A stretch of 64,000 nucleotides of DNA from an uncultured Xanthomonas sp. (GCA_943912265.1 CALTTS010000009.1:62001-126000), one strand, 5' to 3'; counted from the stretch's first letter, positions 1 to 10,873 are shown. Numbers and translations: made by a program. The notes: generated by a model not told the origin, from the sequence alone.

Positions 1-175
1 GCAGGCGCGCGGCTGAGGCCCGCCGGCCCGGCACGGGTTCGCTGTCGAGTGCGGGCGCCCCATGCCGCACGGCAACGCGCGCAAGGCACCGCGTGCATCG
101 ACGCGGGCATGGGACGCACCCGGCTCCGGGCCGCGCGCGCCGCAGGACAGCTGCGGCAGGCACGCGGCCGGGCCG

Positions 176-1144
176 TCAGCGCCGGTATTGCTCCAGCGCC
201 AGTTCCAGCAGCGCGCGGGCCTGCTCGCGCAGTGCCACCGGCTCGACGATCTTCGCGTCGGTGCCGTAGTGCAGCACGTCCATCAGCAGCTCGCGCGAGG
301 CGCTGTACGGCACCTTCAGCTCGTAGCTGCCGTCGGGCAGGAAGCGGCCCTGCTGCCTGGAATGCCAGTGCTCGTCGGCCACCCAGCGCGCCGCCTTTGG
401 CGTGAACACGATGGTCGCCCAGCCCTTCGGCTTGCCGGAGAAGATGCCGTAGCTGGAGGCCAGCGCCTCGTCGAGTTCGGCGTCGGCCACGTCGCGCGCA
501 GGCTCGTCGAGCTGGCGCGCCTGGCGGATGCGGTCCACCGCGAAGCTGCGCAGCGCGTCGCGGTCGTGGTCCCACGCATCGAGGTACCAGTTGTCGCGGT
601 AATGGGTGATGCGCTGCGGCGAGACCCGCCGCCGGGTGGCCTCGTCGGTGGAGCGGGCGCGGTATTCGAAGGCCAGCTGCCTGCGCGCCAGCACCGCCGA
701 GGCCACCGCGCGGAAGCTGGCCTCGTCCAGCGTGCGGCTGCGGTGCGGGATCACCCGCACCCGGTCCACCGGCCACTGCGCGGCCCCGGCCTGCGCCGCC
801 AGCAGGCTCTCGATGCGCGACTGCAGCGGCGCCAGCGTCGAGGACAGCATGCCCGCGCCGGTGCGCGCCAGCAGCTGCTGCGAGGCCAGCAGCGCGTACA
901 GCTCTTCCGAACTGAGCCACACGCCGGGCAGCTCGAAACGGTCGCTCTGCTCGGCCGCGTAGCGGAAGCCTGCCTCGCCGTCGCCTTCCACCGGCGCCAT
1001 CAGCGCATCGCGCAGGAACGCCAGGTCGCGGTAGACGGTGGCGCGCGAGCAGCCCAGTTCCTCCTGCAGCCGCGCCACCGTCACCGGATAGCGGGCGGCC
1101 TTGAGCGTGCGGTGCAGGGCGGTGATGCGTTCATATCGGTCCAT
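176..1144 (-). CDS. WYL-domain transcriptional regulator (YafY type)
   Basis: A 322-residue DeoR/HTH_11-like regulator with a WYL ligand-sensing domain. The first ~60 residues hold a helix-turn-helix (LQEELGCSRATVYRDL, about residues 27-42). The central part carries the WYL core (NWYLDAWDHDRDALRSFAVD, about 186-205), and the C-terminal ~80 residues resemble the WCX extension. Length and order are those of YafY-like regulators; members bind DNA and are thought to sense nucleic-acid or small-molecule ligands through the WYL fold. The ATG start is supported by a CATAAT hexamer ending 6 nt upstream, which predicts a leaderless transcript. It is transcribed away from the DUF481 gene, so the 167-bp gap holds both promoters. 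The ligand and targets cannot be read from the sequence. The 175 bases downstream, at the window edge, show no gene. Confidence 0.85.
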   Translation of the reverse strand: MDRYERITALHRTLKAARYPVTVARLQEELGCSRATVYRDLAFLRDALMAPVEGDGEAGFRYAAEQSDRFELPGVWLSSEELYALLASQQLLARTGAGMLSSTLAPLQSRIESLLAAQAGAAQWPVDRVRVIPHRSRTLDEASFRAVASAVLARRQLAFEYRARSTDEATRRRVSPQRITHYRDNWYLDAWDHDRDALRSFAVDRIRQARQLDEPARDVADAELDEALASSYGIFSGKPKGWATIVFTPKAARWVADEHWHSRQQGRFLPDGSYELKVPYSASRELLMDVLHYGTDAKIVEPVALREQARALLELALEQYRR

Positions 1145-1150
1145 GGGCCG

Positions 1151-1156
1151 ATTATG
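1151..1156 (-). promoter_or_regulatory. -10 hexamer CATAAT of the WYL regulator
   Basis: CATAAT on the minus strand ends 6 nt before the ATG at 1144. That spacing would put the transcription start on or next to the A of the start codon. No clear -35 box is seen. Confidence 0.45.
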
Positions 1157-1311
1157 TCCGACTCCCCGGCCGGTGGAAGGCCGGCGGCGGGATTACGCGG
1201 CATTCATGCCACCCCGGCGAGAATCCGCCGCGACGCCGGCCTTTCATGCCGGCGTCTCCGTCTGCGCCGCGCCTGCGACGCGCACCTCCACAGGCAACAC
1301 GGGAAAACGAC

Positions 1312-2022
1312 ATGCGCAATACCCTCACGCTGGCCCTGCTCGGCGCCCTCGCCTTCCAGGCCCACGCCGCCACCGCCGACGACCGCTGGACCGGCACCGG
1401 CGAGCTCGGCCTGGCCTCGGCCAAGGGCAACACCGACAGCCAGACCTACGTCGGCAAACTCAAGCTGGGCCGGGACGCGGGCGCCTGGACCTACGGGCTG
1501 GGCGGCCAGTTCCTCTACGCCAAGAGCGACGGCGCGGAAAGCGCGCGCCGCTACGAGGCCTACGGCTCGGCCGCCTGGAACTTCTCCGACCGCAGCTACC
1601 TGACCAGCACGCTGCGCACCCAGCGCGACCATTACGCCGCCTACGAGTACCAGCACAGCGCCGCGATCGGCTACGGCTACAAGGCCATCGACGACGACCG
1701 CACCAGGCTGGTGTTCGAGATCGGCCCCGGCTACCGCTGGGCGAAGCTGCAGGACGAACGCACCCATGAGAACGGCGTGATCGCCCGCGGCTATTCGGAC
1801 TTCAGCCACAAGCTGACCGACACCACCTCGCTGTTCAACACGCTGCTGGTGGAATCGGGCAGCGACAACACCTACCTGAGCGACGACATCGGCCTGCAGG
1901 TGCAGATGTCCAAGGCCCTGGCGCTGAAGGCCGGGTACCAGATCCACCGCAACACCGACGCCCCCGAAGGCACCAAGAAGACCGACACGCTGACCACCGT
2001 CAACGTGGTCTACGGCTTCTGA
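1312..2022 (+). CDS. DUF481 outer-membrane protein (YdiY-like)
   Basis: The 236-residue product starts with a Sec signal peptide (MRNTLTLALLGALAFQAHA, about 19 residues) and continues as a beta-rich protein with alternating aromatic residues (WTGTGELGLASAKGNTDSQT near the mature N-terminus). It ends VVYGF, the C-terminal aromatic signature of outer-membrane barrels. This is the DUF481 family (E. coli YdiY, called salt-induced), predicted to be a small barrel of unknown role. I chose the ATG at 1312 over an in-frame upstream start at 1246 because only 1312 puts the signal peptide at the N-terminus, and a purine-rich GGGAAAA precedes it. A strong GC-rich hairpin follows the stop. Confidence 0.85.
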   Translation: MRNTLTLALLGALAFQAHAATADDRWTGTGELGLASAKGNTDSQTYVGKLKLGRDAGAWTYGLGGQFLYAKSDGAESARRYEAYGSAAWNFSDRSYLTSTLRTQRDHYAAYEYQHSAAIGYGYKAIDDDRTRLVFEIGPGYRWAKLQDERTHENGVIARGYSDFSHKLTDTTSLFNTLLVESGSDNTYLSDDIGLQVQMSKALALKAGYQIHRNTDAPEGTKKTDTLTTVNVVYGF

Positions 2023-2028
2023 TCCCGC

Positions 2029-2054
2029 CCCGGCGCCGCCGCAACGGCGCCGGG
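2029..2054 (+). terminator. GC-rich hairpin after the DUF481 gene
   Basis: CCCGGCGCCG (2029-2038) and CGGCGCCGGG (2045-2054) are perfect complements with a 6-nt loop, 6 nt past the stop codon. There is no T-tract, so it may be a weak or Rho-assisted terminator or an mRNA 3' end stabiliser. Confidence 0.4.
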
Positions 2055-2126
2055 ACGCATTCGCCACGCCGTGCCCGGCCCGGCGGCGGTGGCAGAATGC
2101 GGGCGTATCCACCGGGGAACGCCACC

Positions 2127-2930
2127 ATGACACCGAAGCCGGCCTCCGGCCTGCGCCGTGCCCTGCCCGGCCTGCAGGCCGCGCTGGCCCTGACCGGGCA
2201 CGGGCTGCTGCTCTGGCTCGGCATCAGCACGCCGCTGCTGCACCCGGCCGCGGTGGAGGCGCTGTCGCTGCGCGGGCCGCAGCAGCTGATGCTCGCGGCC
2301 GGCATGGCGCTTTCGGCCTTGGCCCTGCTGCCGCTGCGCGATGCCGGCCCGGCACCCGCACCGCATCCAGGGCGCACGCGGGCGCTGGCGGCGGCCCTGC
2401 TCGCCGCCGCCGGGCTGCTGGCCTGGCAGATCCGCGGCGGCCACCCCGACCCGGGCTGGCTGGCCATCGACGGCATCGCCGTGGTGATCGCCGCGCTGCT
2501 GGCGATGCTCGACCTCGGCGCGCGCAGCGCCGCCACCCCATCGTCGCTGCAGGCGCCGCTCGCCGGCGCGCTGGCCCTGCTCGCCGGCGCGGCCGCGCTG
2601 TTCTGGCTGGCGGCGGAGAAATGGGCGGGCGGCGGGCTCGCGGCCCTGTCGGTGCCGCCGCTGTTGCTGCTGATGCTGCCGGCCGCCGCGCTGACGCTGG
2701 CCGACTGGCGCGAACGCGGCGTGCTGCGCCCGCTGTCGCGGCGCCGGATCATCGTGCTGGCGCTGCTGTTCGGCCTGCCGCTGGCCTGCGCCGGGCTGAT
2801 GTGGTGGGTGCCGGAGGCCGCGCGCGCGGCCTGGCGCATCGCCGCGCCGGCGGTGCTGGCCGGCTTCGTGCTGGAACGGGCCGGACCGGGCCTGCGCGCG
2901 GCCGCCGGCGGTGCGTCCGGCGCCGGCTGA
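2127..2930 (+). CDS. Uncharacterised multi-pass membrane protein
   Basis: I do not recognise this 267-residue protein. It is very rich in Leu and Ala and has about eight hydrophobic segments (around residues 14-34, 47-65, 78-96, 105-122, 133-152, 160-178, 190-210 and 215-235) separated by short Arg/Pro-containing loops. It must be an inner-membrane protein. No catalytic motif or pore signature is visible. The ATG at 2127 follows CACCGGGGAACGCCACC, with GGGGA as a possible ribosome-binding site. It converges on hemC with only a 9-bp gap. A loose likeness to DmsC-type anchor subunits was considered, but I see no supporting motif. Confidence 0.65.
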   Translation: MTPKPASGLRRALPGLQAALALTGHGLLLWLGISTPLLHPAAVEALSLRGPQQLMLAAGMALSALALLPLRDAGPAPAPHPGRTRALAAALLAAAGLLAWQIRGGHPDPGWLAIDGIAVVIAALLAMLDLGARSAATPSSLQAPLAGALALLAGAAALFWLAAEKWAGGGLAALSVPPLLLLMLPAAALTLADWRERGVLRPLSRRRIIVLALLFGLPLACAGLMWWVPEAARAAWRIAAPAVLAGFVLERAGPGLRAAAGGASGAG

Positions 2931-2939
2931 CCCTGCCGT

Positions 2940-3869
2940 TCAGCCCGCCGCCGGGTCCGAGGCGCGGATCAGCGCCGCCGCGCCGGCGGCCAGCAGCGCC
3001 GCGGCGACGCGCTGGCCGAGGGCTTCGGCGCGGTCTTCGGCCATCACCGCCTCGGCGCGGACGATGCGGCCGTCGGCGGCGCTGCCGACCAGGCCGCGCA
3101 GGTGCAGCCCGGCCGGCACTTCGCTGGCGAACGCGGCGACCGGCACGTGGCAGCTGCCGTCCAGCGCGCGGTTCATCGCCCGCTCGGCCGCGGTGCAGCG
3201 CCGGGTCGGGGCGTGGTCGAGCGGCGCCAGCAGCGCCAGCGTGGCCGCATCGCCATCGCGGCATTCCACCGCCAGCGCGGCCTGCGCCGGCGCCGGCAGC
3301 CAGTCCGGCGCGACCAGCCGGCGGGTGATCCGCGCGGACAGGCCGAGCCGCTGCAGGCCGGCGCAGGCCAGCACGATGGCGTCGTAGTCGCCGGCGTCGA
3401 GCCGGGCCAGGCGCGTGTTGACGTTGCCGCGCAGGTCCAGCAGCCGCAGGTCCGGGCGGCGCGCGCGCAACTGCGCCTGGCGGCGCAGCGAGGAGGTGCC
3501 GACGCGGGCGCCTGGCGGCAGCGCGTCGAGCGCGGCGTGCCGCGCCGAGACGAAGGCGTCGGCCGGATCGGCGCGCTCCATCACCGCGGCCAGCGCGAAG
3601 CCCGCGTCCAGCTCCATCGGCACGTCCTTGAACGAATGCACGGCGCAGTCGGCTTCGCCGCGCAGCATCGCCAGCTCCAGCTCCTTCAGGAACAGGCCCT
3701 TGCCGCCGATCGCCGCGAGCGAGCGGTCCAGCACTTCATCGCCGCGGGTGCTCATCGGCACCAGCACCACCTCCAGCGCGGGATGCAGGCGGCGCAGGCG
3801 GGCGGCGACGTGTTCGCTCTGCCACAGGGCGAGCGGGCTCTTGCGGGTGGCGATGCGCAGCGTGGTCAT
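2940..3869 (-). CDS. hemC: Hydroxymethylbilane synthase (porphobilinogen deaminase)
   Basis: HemC condenses four porphobilinogen molecules into hydroxymethylbilane in haem synthesis. The 309-residue protein matches the usual length of ~310. It shows the N-terminal RIATRKSPLALWQ motif, the HSFKDVP motif with the catalytic Asp (D82), the GTSSLRRQAQ phosphate-binding stretch (about 124-133), and GSCHVPVAA with the cysteine (C240) that carries the dipyrromethane cofactor. ATG 3869 is chosen because the family begins directly with this beta strand and a GATAAT hexamer ends 6 nt upstream. It lies 36 bp after algR on the same strand, the algZ-algR-hemC order known from Pseudomonas. The hemD that usually follows is absent; a convergent unknown gene is there instead. 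Confidence 0.95.
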   Translation of the reverse strand: MTTLRIATRKSPLALWQSEHVAARLRRLHPALEVVLVPMSTRGDEVLDRSLAAIGGKGLFLKELELAMLRGEADCAVHSFKDVPMELDAGFALAAVMERADPADAFVSARHAALDALPPGARVGTSSLRRQAQLRARRPDLRLLDLRGNVNTRLARLDAGDYDAIVLACAGLQRLGLSARITRRLVAPDWLPAPAQAALAVECRDGDAATLALLAPLDHAPTRRCTAAERAMNRALDGSCHVPVAAFASEVPAGLHLRGLVGSAADGRIVRAEAVMAEDRAEALGQRVAAALLAAGAAALIRASDPAAG

Positions 3870-3875
3870 CCGCGC

Positions 3876-3881
3876 ATTATC
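3876..3881 (-). promoter_or_regulatory. -10 hexamer GATAAT in front of hemC
   Basis: GATAAT on the minus strand ends 6 nt before the hemC ATG, in the short gap after algR. It suggests hemC can be transcribed independently of algZR, as a leaderless message. Confidence 0.45.
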
Positions 3882-3905
3882 GGCCAAGCGGGCCGGGCGA
3901 TGGCC

Positions 3906-4634
3906 TCACGCCTGGCGGACGAGATCCCGCACCTGCGCGGCGCAGCGCCGGCTCACCTCCAGCAGGCGGTTGCCGTCCACCAGCCGCGCCAGCAGCTGGC
4001 CGTCGCCGCCGCGCTGCAGTTCGGCCAGCTGGTCGCGGGCGACCAGGCAGTTGCGGTGGATGCGCACGAAGCGCCCGCCGAACTCCTCCTCCAGCGACTT
4101 CAGCGATTCCTCCAGCAGGTCCTCGCCGTGGGCGTGGTGGATGACGACGTACTTCTCCTCGGCCTGCAGGTAGCGGATGTCCTCCACCGGGATCAGCCGC
4201 AGGCTGCCGCGGCGGCGCACGCACAGCTGGCGCCGCGGCGCGCGCGGCGGCGGCAGGCCGGCGGCCTGGCGCACCCGCAGCGCGGCGCGCACGCGGTCCA
4301 GCGCCATCGCCAGGCGCTCGGCGCGCACCGGCTTCATCAGGTAGTCCACGGCCGCGGCCTCGAAGGCGGGCAGCGCGTAGTGGTCGTAGGCGGTGCAGAA
4401 CACCAGCTGCGGCGCCTCGCTCCCGGCCGCCAGCCGGTGCGCCACCTCCATGCCGTCCGGGCCGGGCATCGCCACGTCCAGCAGCACCAGGTCCGGCCGC
4501 CACTGCGCGCAGGCCCGCAGCACGGCATCGCCGTCGCCGGCTTCGGCCACCACCGCCACGTCGGCATGGCCGGCCAGCAGGTCCTTCAGGCGCTCGCGGG
4601 CGAGCGGTTCGTCATCGGCGATGACCACGTTCAT
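3906..4634 (-). CDS. algR: LytTR-family response regulator, AlgR-like
   Basis: A 242-residue response regulator. The receiver domain (about 1-118) has the acidic pair in IADDEPLA, the phospho-acceptor Asp53 in LLDVAMPG, and the conserved Lys in the YLMKPV motif. The C-terminal half is a LytTR DNA-binding domain (about 140-240; GSLRLIPVEDIRYLQAEEKY and FVRIHRNCLV are typical). AlgR in Pseudomonas controls alginate, type IV pili and virulence. Here the partner is the AlgZ-like kinase immediately upstream (28-bp gap), and hemC follows downstream. The ATG at 4634 starts the receiver fold directly. The regulon in this organism cannot be read from the window. Confidence 0.9.
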   Translation of the reverse strand: MNVVIADDEPLARERLKDLLAGHADVAVVAEAGDGDAVLRACAQWRPDLVLLDVAMPGPDGMEVAHRLAAGSEAPQLVFCTAYDHYALPAFEAAAVDYLMKPVRAERLAMALDRVRAALRVRQAAGLPPPRAPRRQLCVRRRGSLRLIPVEDIRYLQAEEKYVVIHHAHGEDLLEESLKSLEEEFGGRFVRIHRNCLVARDQLAELQRGGDGQLLARLVDGNRLLEVSRRCAAQVRDLVRQA

Positions 4635-4662
4635 GTCCAGCCCCCTCCCCAAGGGATGCACG

Positions 4663-5691
4663 TCACAGCGGCAGATCGATCTCGCAGAGATAGTAGCCAG
4701 CCTGCCAGCCGGCCGTCATCCGCGCCGCCGGGCCGAAGCGGTAGGCCAGCCGGTGGGCGATGCTGCGCTGGGCGTGGCCGGCGCCGGGATGCGGCGGCGC
4801 GGTGACGGCCGCTTGCGGCGGCGGCGCGGGGTTGCGCACGGTGATCCGCAGGCGCCGGGCGTCGGCCGCCAGCGCGATCACGACCGTGCCGCCCTCGGCC
4901 AGCCGCGAGATGCCGTGCAGCACCGCATTCTCCACCAGCGGCTGCAGCACCAGCCGCGGCATCGGCAGGTCCCACGGCAGCGGCTCCCCGCGTTGCCACT
5001 CCACCCGCAGGCGCTCGCCCAGGCGCAGCGATTCGATGCCCAGGTAGCTTTCGGCCAGCGCGCACTCGCCGGCCAGGGTCGAATCGCCCTCGCCGGCGCC
5101 GAGCGCGGCGCGGAACAGGTCGGCCAGGTCGAGCACCGCGCGCTCGGCCACGTCCGGGTCGCGGCGCAGTAGGCCGGCGATCAGGTTCATGCTGTTGAAC
5201 AGGAAATGCGGACGGATCCGCGCCTGCAGCGCATCGGCCTCGGCGCGCGCCTGCGCCGCCAGCTGCGCCTGCCAGCGGTCGCCGACGTAGAAGTGGCGCA
5301 GCACCGCCGCCGACAGCAGCATCGCGATGGCCGCGCTGCCGCCGACGAAGCGGCCGAAGCCGGTGCCGGTCTCGCCGATGGTCGAGAACAGCGCATGGAC
5401 GATGCCGGCCCCGACCAGCGCCACCGCGCCGGCCACCGCCACCGCCGCCACCGCCCCCAGCCGCAGCGGCAGCCGCGACAGCGGCGCGCGCAGCAGGCAC
5501 AGCAGCGCGGCCACCGCCAGCGCCAGCCACGAGGCGAAGCCGCTGGCGGCGAAGAACGCGCCCGGCGACCAGTGCCGGGCGCCGTCGGGCGCCAGCGCGA
5601 CCACCACCACCGCCAGCTCGGCCATGCCGAGGATCGCCGCCACCCGCGGCCAGCGGCACAGGTCCGGCAGCCAGGGCTCGGCGCCGCTCAC
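4663..5691 (-). CDS. algZ: LytS/AlgZ-type sensor histidine kinase
   Basis: A 342-residue inner-membrane kinase. Four hydrophobic segments (about residues 17-34, 50-68, 80-101 and 118-133) form a compact membrane sensor with no large periplasmic domain. A His_kinase (LytS family) domain follows, with the phospho-acceptor histidine in RIRPHFLFNSMN (H162). The C-terminal ATPase region contains the N-box-like QPLVENAVLHG. This is the AlgZ/FimS architecture, which donates phosphate to AlgR-type regulators. The start is GTG at 5691; translation from there gives the expected first membrane segment. It sits 28 bp before algR and 45 bp after the esterase gene, so all may share a transcript. Confidence 0.88.
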   Translation of the reverse strand: MSGAEPWLPDLCRWPRVAAILGMAELAVVVVALAPDGARHWSPGAFFAASGFASWLALAVAALLCLLRAPLSRLPLRLGAVAAVAVAGAVALVGAGIVHALFSTIGETGTGFGRFVGGSAAIAMLLSAAVLRHFYVGDRWQAQLAAQARAEADALQARIRPHFLFNSMNLIAGLLRRDPDVAERAVLDLADLFRAALGAGEGDSTLAGECALAESYLGIESLRLGERLRVEWQRGEPLPWDLPMPRLVLQPLVENAVLHGISRLAEGGTVVIALAADARRLRITVRNPAPPPQAAVTAPPHPGAGHAQRSIAHRLAYRFGPAARMTAGWQAGYYLCEIDLPL

Positions 5692-5736
5692 GGCGTGCCT
5701 GCGCTCTGCGGCGGGCGGCGGGCGGGCATCGCGGCC

Positions 5737-6408
5737 TCAGCCCTCGGCGAAGCGCCGTTCCATCCACTGGCCGAGGTCGGCGATCTCCTCGGCGCAGACC
5801 TGGTGGGCCATCGGGTAGCGGTGCCATTCCACGTCGAAGCCGAGCGCCGCCAGCGCCTGCCGGCTGCGTTCGGATTCGGCCACCGGGATCACCGGGTCGG
5901 CGGTGCCGTGGGCCATGAACACCGGCTGGGCGGGCGCCTGCGGCGTCGCTTCGTGGCCGGCGCTGCCGGGCAGGTAGGTGGACAGCGCGACCAGCCCGGC
6001 CAGCGGCCGCGCGCGCTTCAGCGCCAGGCTCAGCGCCACCGCGCCGCCCTGCGAGAAGCCGGCCAGCAGCAGCCGCTTCGGCGCGATGCCGCGTTCGGCC
6101 TCGCGCGCGATCAGGGCCTCGGCCTGCGCCACCGACTCGGCCAGCCCGGCCGGGTTGGCGCGATGGGCGAAGTCGAAGCCGGCGATGTCGTACCAGGCGC
6201 GCATCGGCAGGCCGTTGTTGACCGTGACCGGGCGCACCGGCGCGTGCGGAAACACGAAGCGCAGCGCCGGCCAGTGCGGCCGCACCAGCTCGGGCACGAT
6301 CGGCTCGAAATCGTGGCCGTCCGCGCCGAGGCCGTGCAGCCACAGCACCGCCCACTGCGGATCGGCGGCGGTTTCCAGTTCGACGGCGGGCAGCAGGGGC
6401 GTCGTCAT
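5737..6408 (-). CDS. Carboxylesterase / phospholipase family alpha/beta hydrolase
   Basis: A 223-residue cytosolic alpha/beta hydrolase of the Abhydrolase_2 (EstB, acyl-protein thioesterase) family. It has the oxyanion-hole HGLGADGHDF motif (about 25-34), the nucleophile Ser119 in GFSQGG, Asp171 in HGTADPVIP and His202 in PMAHQV, so the catalytic triad is complete. Family members hydrolyse short-chain carboxylic esters; the physiological substrate is unknown. The ATG at 6408 is preceded by GGGG-rich sequence and, about 33 nt upstream, by CATAAT (minus strand, 6442-6447). It lies between opgH and the AlgZ/AlgR pair on one strand. Confidence 0.88.
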   Translation of the reverse strand: MTTPLLPAVELETAADPQWAVLWLHGLGADGHDFEPIVPELVRPHWPALRFVFPHAPVRPVTVNNGLPMRAWYDIAGFDFAHRANPAGLAESVAQAEALIAREAERGIAPKRLLLAGFSQGGAVALSLALKRARPLAGLVALSTYLPGSAGHEATPQAPAQPVFMAHGTADPVIPVAESERSRQALAALGFDVEWHRYPMAHQVCAEEIADLGQWMERRFAEG

Positions 6409-6468
6409 GCGGGCGTTCCGGGGGAAAGCGGGGAGGCCCGCATTATGCCCGCCGCCGCCGCGCGCGCC

Positions 6469-8379
6469 TCAGTCCTCCAGCTGCGCGCGCAGGCGGCGGG
6501 CGCGGCGCAGGATCTGCGGCGGCGTGGTTTCCTCCGGCGTGCACAGCAGCCGGTGCCGGCGCAGCCACTGGCCCGGCGCGCGCGCCGAGGTCAGCGCCAC
6601 CAGCGGGATCGAGATCGCCATGCCGAGCACCACCGGCGCCATCCATGCCGCCAGCGCCGGCGACACCACCCACGCCATGCCGCCGCAGAACAGGCCGAAC
6701 AGGCTCAGCCCGCCGTAATGCAGCACCAGCCCCTTCAGCGGCAGGCTGCCGTCGTCGCGGCGCTGCGCGTCCCAGCCCGAATCCTGGCCGGCCAGCACCT
6801 GGGCCACGCCGCGCGACTGCACGTACATCGTGATCGGTGCCATCAACGCCGCCAGCAGGGTTTCCAGCAGCATGCTGACGAAAGCGGGGATCGCCCCACC
6901 GCAACCGCGCCGCTCGTCGCGGTCGAACAGCATCGTGATGTAGCCCATCACCTTGGGCGCCAGCAGCACCGCCATCGTCGCGGCGAACAACCACGCGGCC
7001 AGATGATGATCGCGGCCGAACCAGTAATCGCCCGGCGAAAATCCCGGCAGGCGCAGGCCGTGCGGATCCCAGCCGTAATGATCCAGCGGGATGGCGATGC
7101 CGATCAGCAGGGTCAAGGCCCACATCGGCGAGGTGAAGTAGTGGAACACGCCCGAGCCGAAGTGCCAGCGGCTCAGCCAGTGCAGCCCGGTGCTCGGCAG
7201 CACCGCCATGTGCTGCAGGTTGCCCTGGCACCAGCGGCGGTCGCGGATCAGCAGGTCGGTCAGCGACGGCGGGCCTTCCTCGTAGCTGCCCGGCAGCGCC
7301 GGCACCATGTGCAGCGCCCAGCCGCCGCGGCGCAGCAGCGCCGCCTCGACGAAATCGTGGCTGAGGATGTGGCCGCCGAACGGCTTGCCGCCGCGCAGCG
7401 TGGGCAGGCCCGCGCACTCGGCGAAGGCCCGCGTGCGGATCACCGCGTTGTGGCCCCAGTAATTGCTCTCCGCGCCGTGCCACCACGCCACGCCGTGGGC
7501 GATGACCGGGCCGTACACGCGCCCGCCGAACTGCTGCATCCGCGCGAACAGGGTGGCGCCGTTGATCACCACCGGCAGGCTCTGCACCAGCGCCACGTCC
7601 GGATGCGCCTCCAGGCCGGCCACCAGCCGCACGATGCAGTCGCCGGTCATCAGGCTGTCCGCGTCGAGGATCAGGAACTGCGGGTAGGCCGCGCCATGCT
7701 CGCGCACCCAGCCGCCGATGTTGCCGGCCTTGCGCCCGGTGTTGTCGCTGCGGTGCCGGTAGTACAGGCCGATCGGGCCGGGCAGGCGCGCGCGCAGCTC
7801 GGCCATCGCCTGCAGCTCCTCGGCGGCGACGCTCGGCCGGGTGGTGTCGCTGAGCACGAAGAAATCGAAGCGGTCGCCCTGGCCGGTGGCCAGCAGCGAT
7901 TCGCGGATCGCCTCCAGCCCGGCCAGCACCCGGTGCGGGTCCTCGTTGTAGGTCGGCATCAGCAGCGCGGTGCGGGTGGACAGCGCCGGCAGCGGCGTGC
8001 GCGGGTCGATGCCGAGCCGGCGGTGGCGCCCGAACAGCATCACGCAGAACCCGGCCAGCGCGCTGAAGAAGGCCAGCGCGATCCAGCCGAACAGCGCCAC
8101 GTACAGCACCAGCAGCACCCCGTCGAGCACGCTGATGCCGTCGGCCATCAGCACGTCGAGCATCAGGTAGCAGGCCAGCGCGGTCATCAGGCCGGCGCCG
8201 CCAAACACGTACAGCCGGCGCCAGGCCATGCCGCGCGGCGTGGTCGGCAGGCGCCGGTTGTGCAGGCGGCCGCTGTGCAGCGACTGCTGGGGCATGTCCA
8301 GCGGCGCCGGCGGCGGCATCATCGCCGCCGCGTCCGCCAGGCTCCCGGCGATGCCCGCCGCTTCCCCGACCGTGCTCAT
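6469..8379 (-). CDS. opgH (mdoH): Glucans biosynthesis glucosyltransferase H
   Basis: A 636-residue membrane glycosyltransferase (GT2) that builds the beta-1,2-linked backbone of osmoregulated periplasmic glucans from UDP-glucose. Two membrane spans follow an N-terminal cytosolic tail (about 53-120). The GT2 core has MPTYNEDP, the DxD-type LDADSLMTGD motif and the RDRRWCQGN motif of processive transferases. Several more spans make the C-terminal third. The start is placed at ATG 8379 (MSTVGEA); an upstream in-frame extension from 8454 would be Arg-rich and cut through a leader hairpin. The usual partner opgG is not adjacent; maeB lies upstream instead, which is a rearrangement relative to the E. 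coli mdoGH operon. Confidence 0.92.
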   Translation of the reverse strand: MSTVGEAAGIAGSLADAAAMMPPPAPLDMPQQSLHSGRLHNRRLPTTPRGMAWRRLYVFGGAGLMTALACYLMLDVLMADGISVLDGVLLVLYVALFGWIALAFFSALAGFCVMLFGRHRRLGIDPRTPLPALSTRTALLMPTYNEDPHRVLAGLEAIRESLLATGQGDRFDFFVLSDTTRPSVAAEELQAMAELRARLPGPIGLYYRHRSDNTGRKAGNIGGWVREHGAAYPQFLILDADSLMTGDCIVRLVAGLEAHPDVALVQSLPVVINGATLFARMQQFGGRVYGPVIAHGVAWWHGAESNYWGHNAVIRTRAFAECAGLPTLRGGKPFGGHILSHDFVEAALLRRGGWALHMVPALPGSYEEGPPSLTDLLIRDRRWCQGNLQHMAVLPSTGLHWLSRWHFGSGVFHYFTSPMWALTLLIGIAIPLDHYGWDPHGLRLPGFSPGDYWFGRDHHLAAWLFAATMAVLLAPKVMGYITMLFDRDERRGCGGAIPAFVSMLLETLLAALMAPITMYVQSRGVAQVLAGQDSGWDAQRRDDGSLPLKGLVLHYGGLSLFGLFCGGMAWVVSPALAAWMAPVVLGMAISIPLVALTSARAPGQWLRRHRLLCTPEETTPPQILRRARRLRAQLED

Positions 8380-8390
8380 GCCGCCACCGC

Positions 8391-8419
8391 GCGTGCGCCG
8401 GACCGTCCGGCGCGCACGC
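8391..8419 (-). promoter_or_regulatory. Strong hairpin in the opgH leader
   Basis: GCGTGCGCCGGAC (8391-8403) is complementary to GTCCGGCGCGCACGC (8405-8419) apart from a 2-nt bulge. The hairpin would end about 11 nt before the opgH start codon, near the ribosome-binding region. It could tune translation or only pause transcription. Confidence 0.35.
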
Positions 8420-8468
8420 GCCCCTGCTGAGATTCTGCCTGCGCCACCCGCCACCTCGGAGTCATGTT

Positions 8469-8487
8469 GCGATGCATCGCGATGATA
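8469..8487 (-). promoter_or_regulatory. opgH promoter with adjoining 12-bp palindrome
   Basis: On the minus strand TATCAT (8482-8487) fits a -10 box. One nt beyond it is the perfect 12-bp palindrome GCGATGCATCGC (8469-8480), placed where the transcription start would fall. It is a candidate operator. No -35 box is evident. Confidence 0.3.
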
Positions 8488-8535
8488 GCGGCCAATCCGT
8501 CCCGGAAGCGTCGACCGGCCGCGCCCGCCGGCGCC

Positions 8536-10833
<2,298 letters not shown>

Positions 10834-10867
10834 CGGCGCGTCCTGCCTGCGTCGCATAAGGGGTTGC

Positions 10868-10873
10868 GATTCT
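10868..10873 (-). promoter_or_regulatory. -10 hexamer TAGAAT of maeB
   Basis: TAGAAT on the minus strand lies 34 nt before the maeB ATG, giving a short leader that contains the GGAC ribosome-binding site. Confidence 0.45.

Noticed and set aside
1246..1311. Longer N-terminus for the DUF481 protein
   Set aside because: It would bury the signal peptide 22 residues inside the protein.
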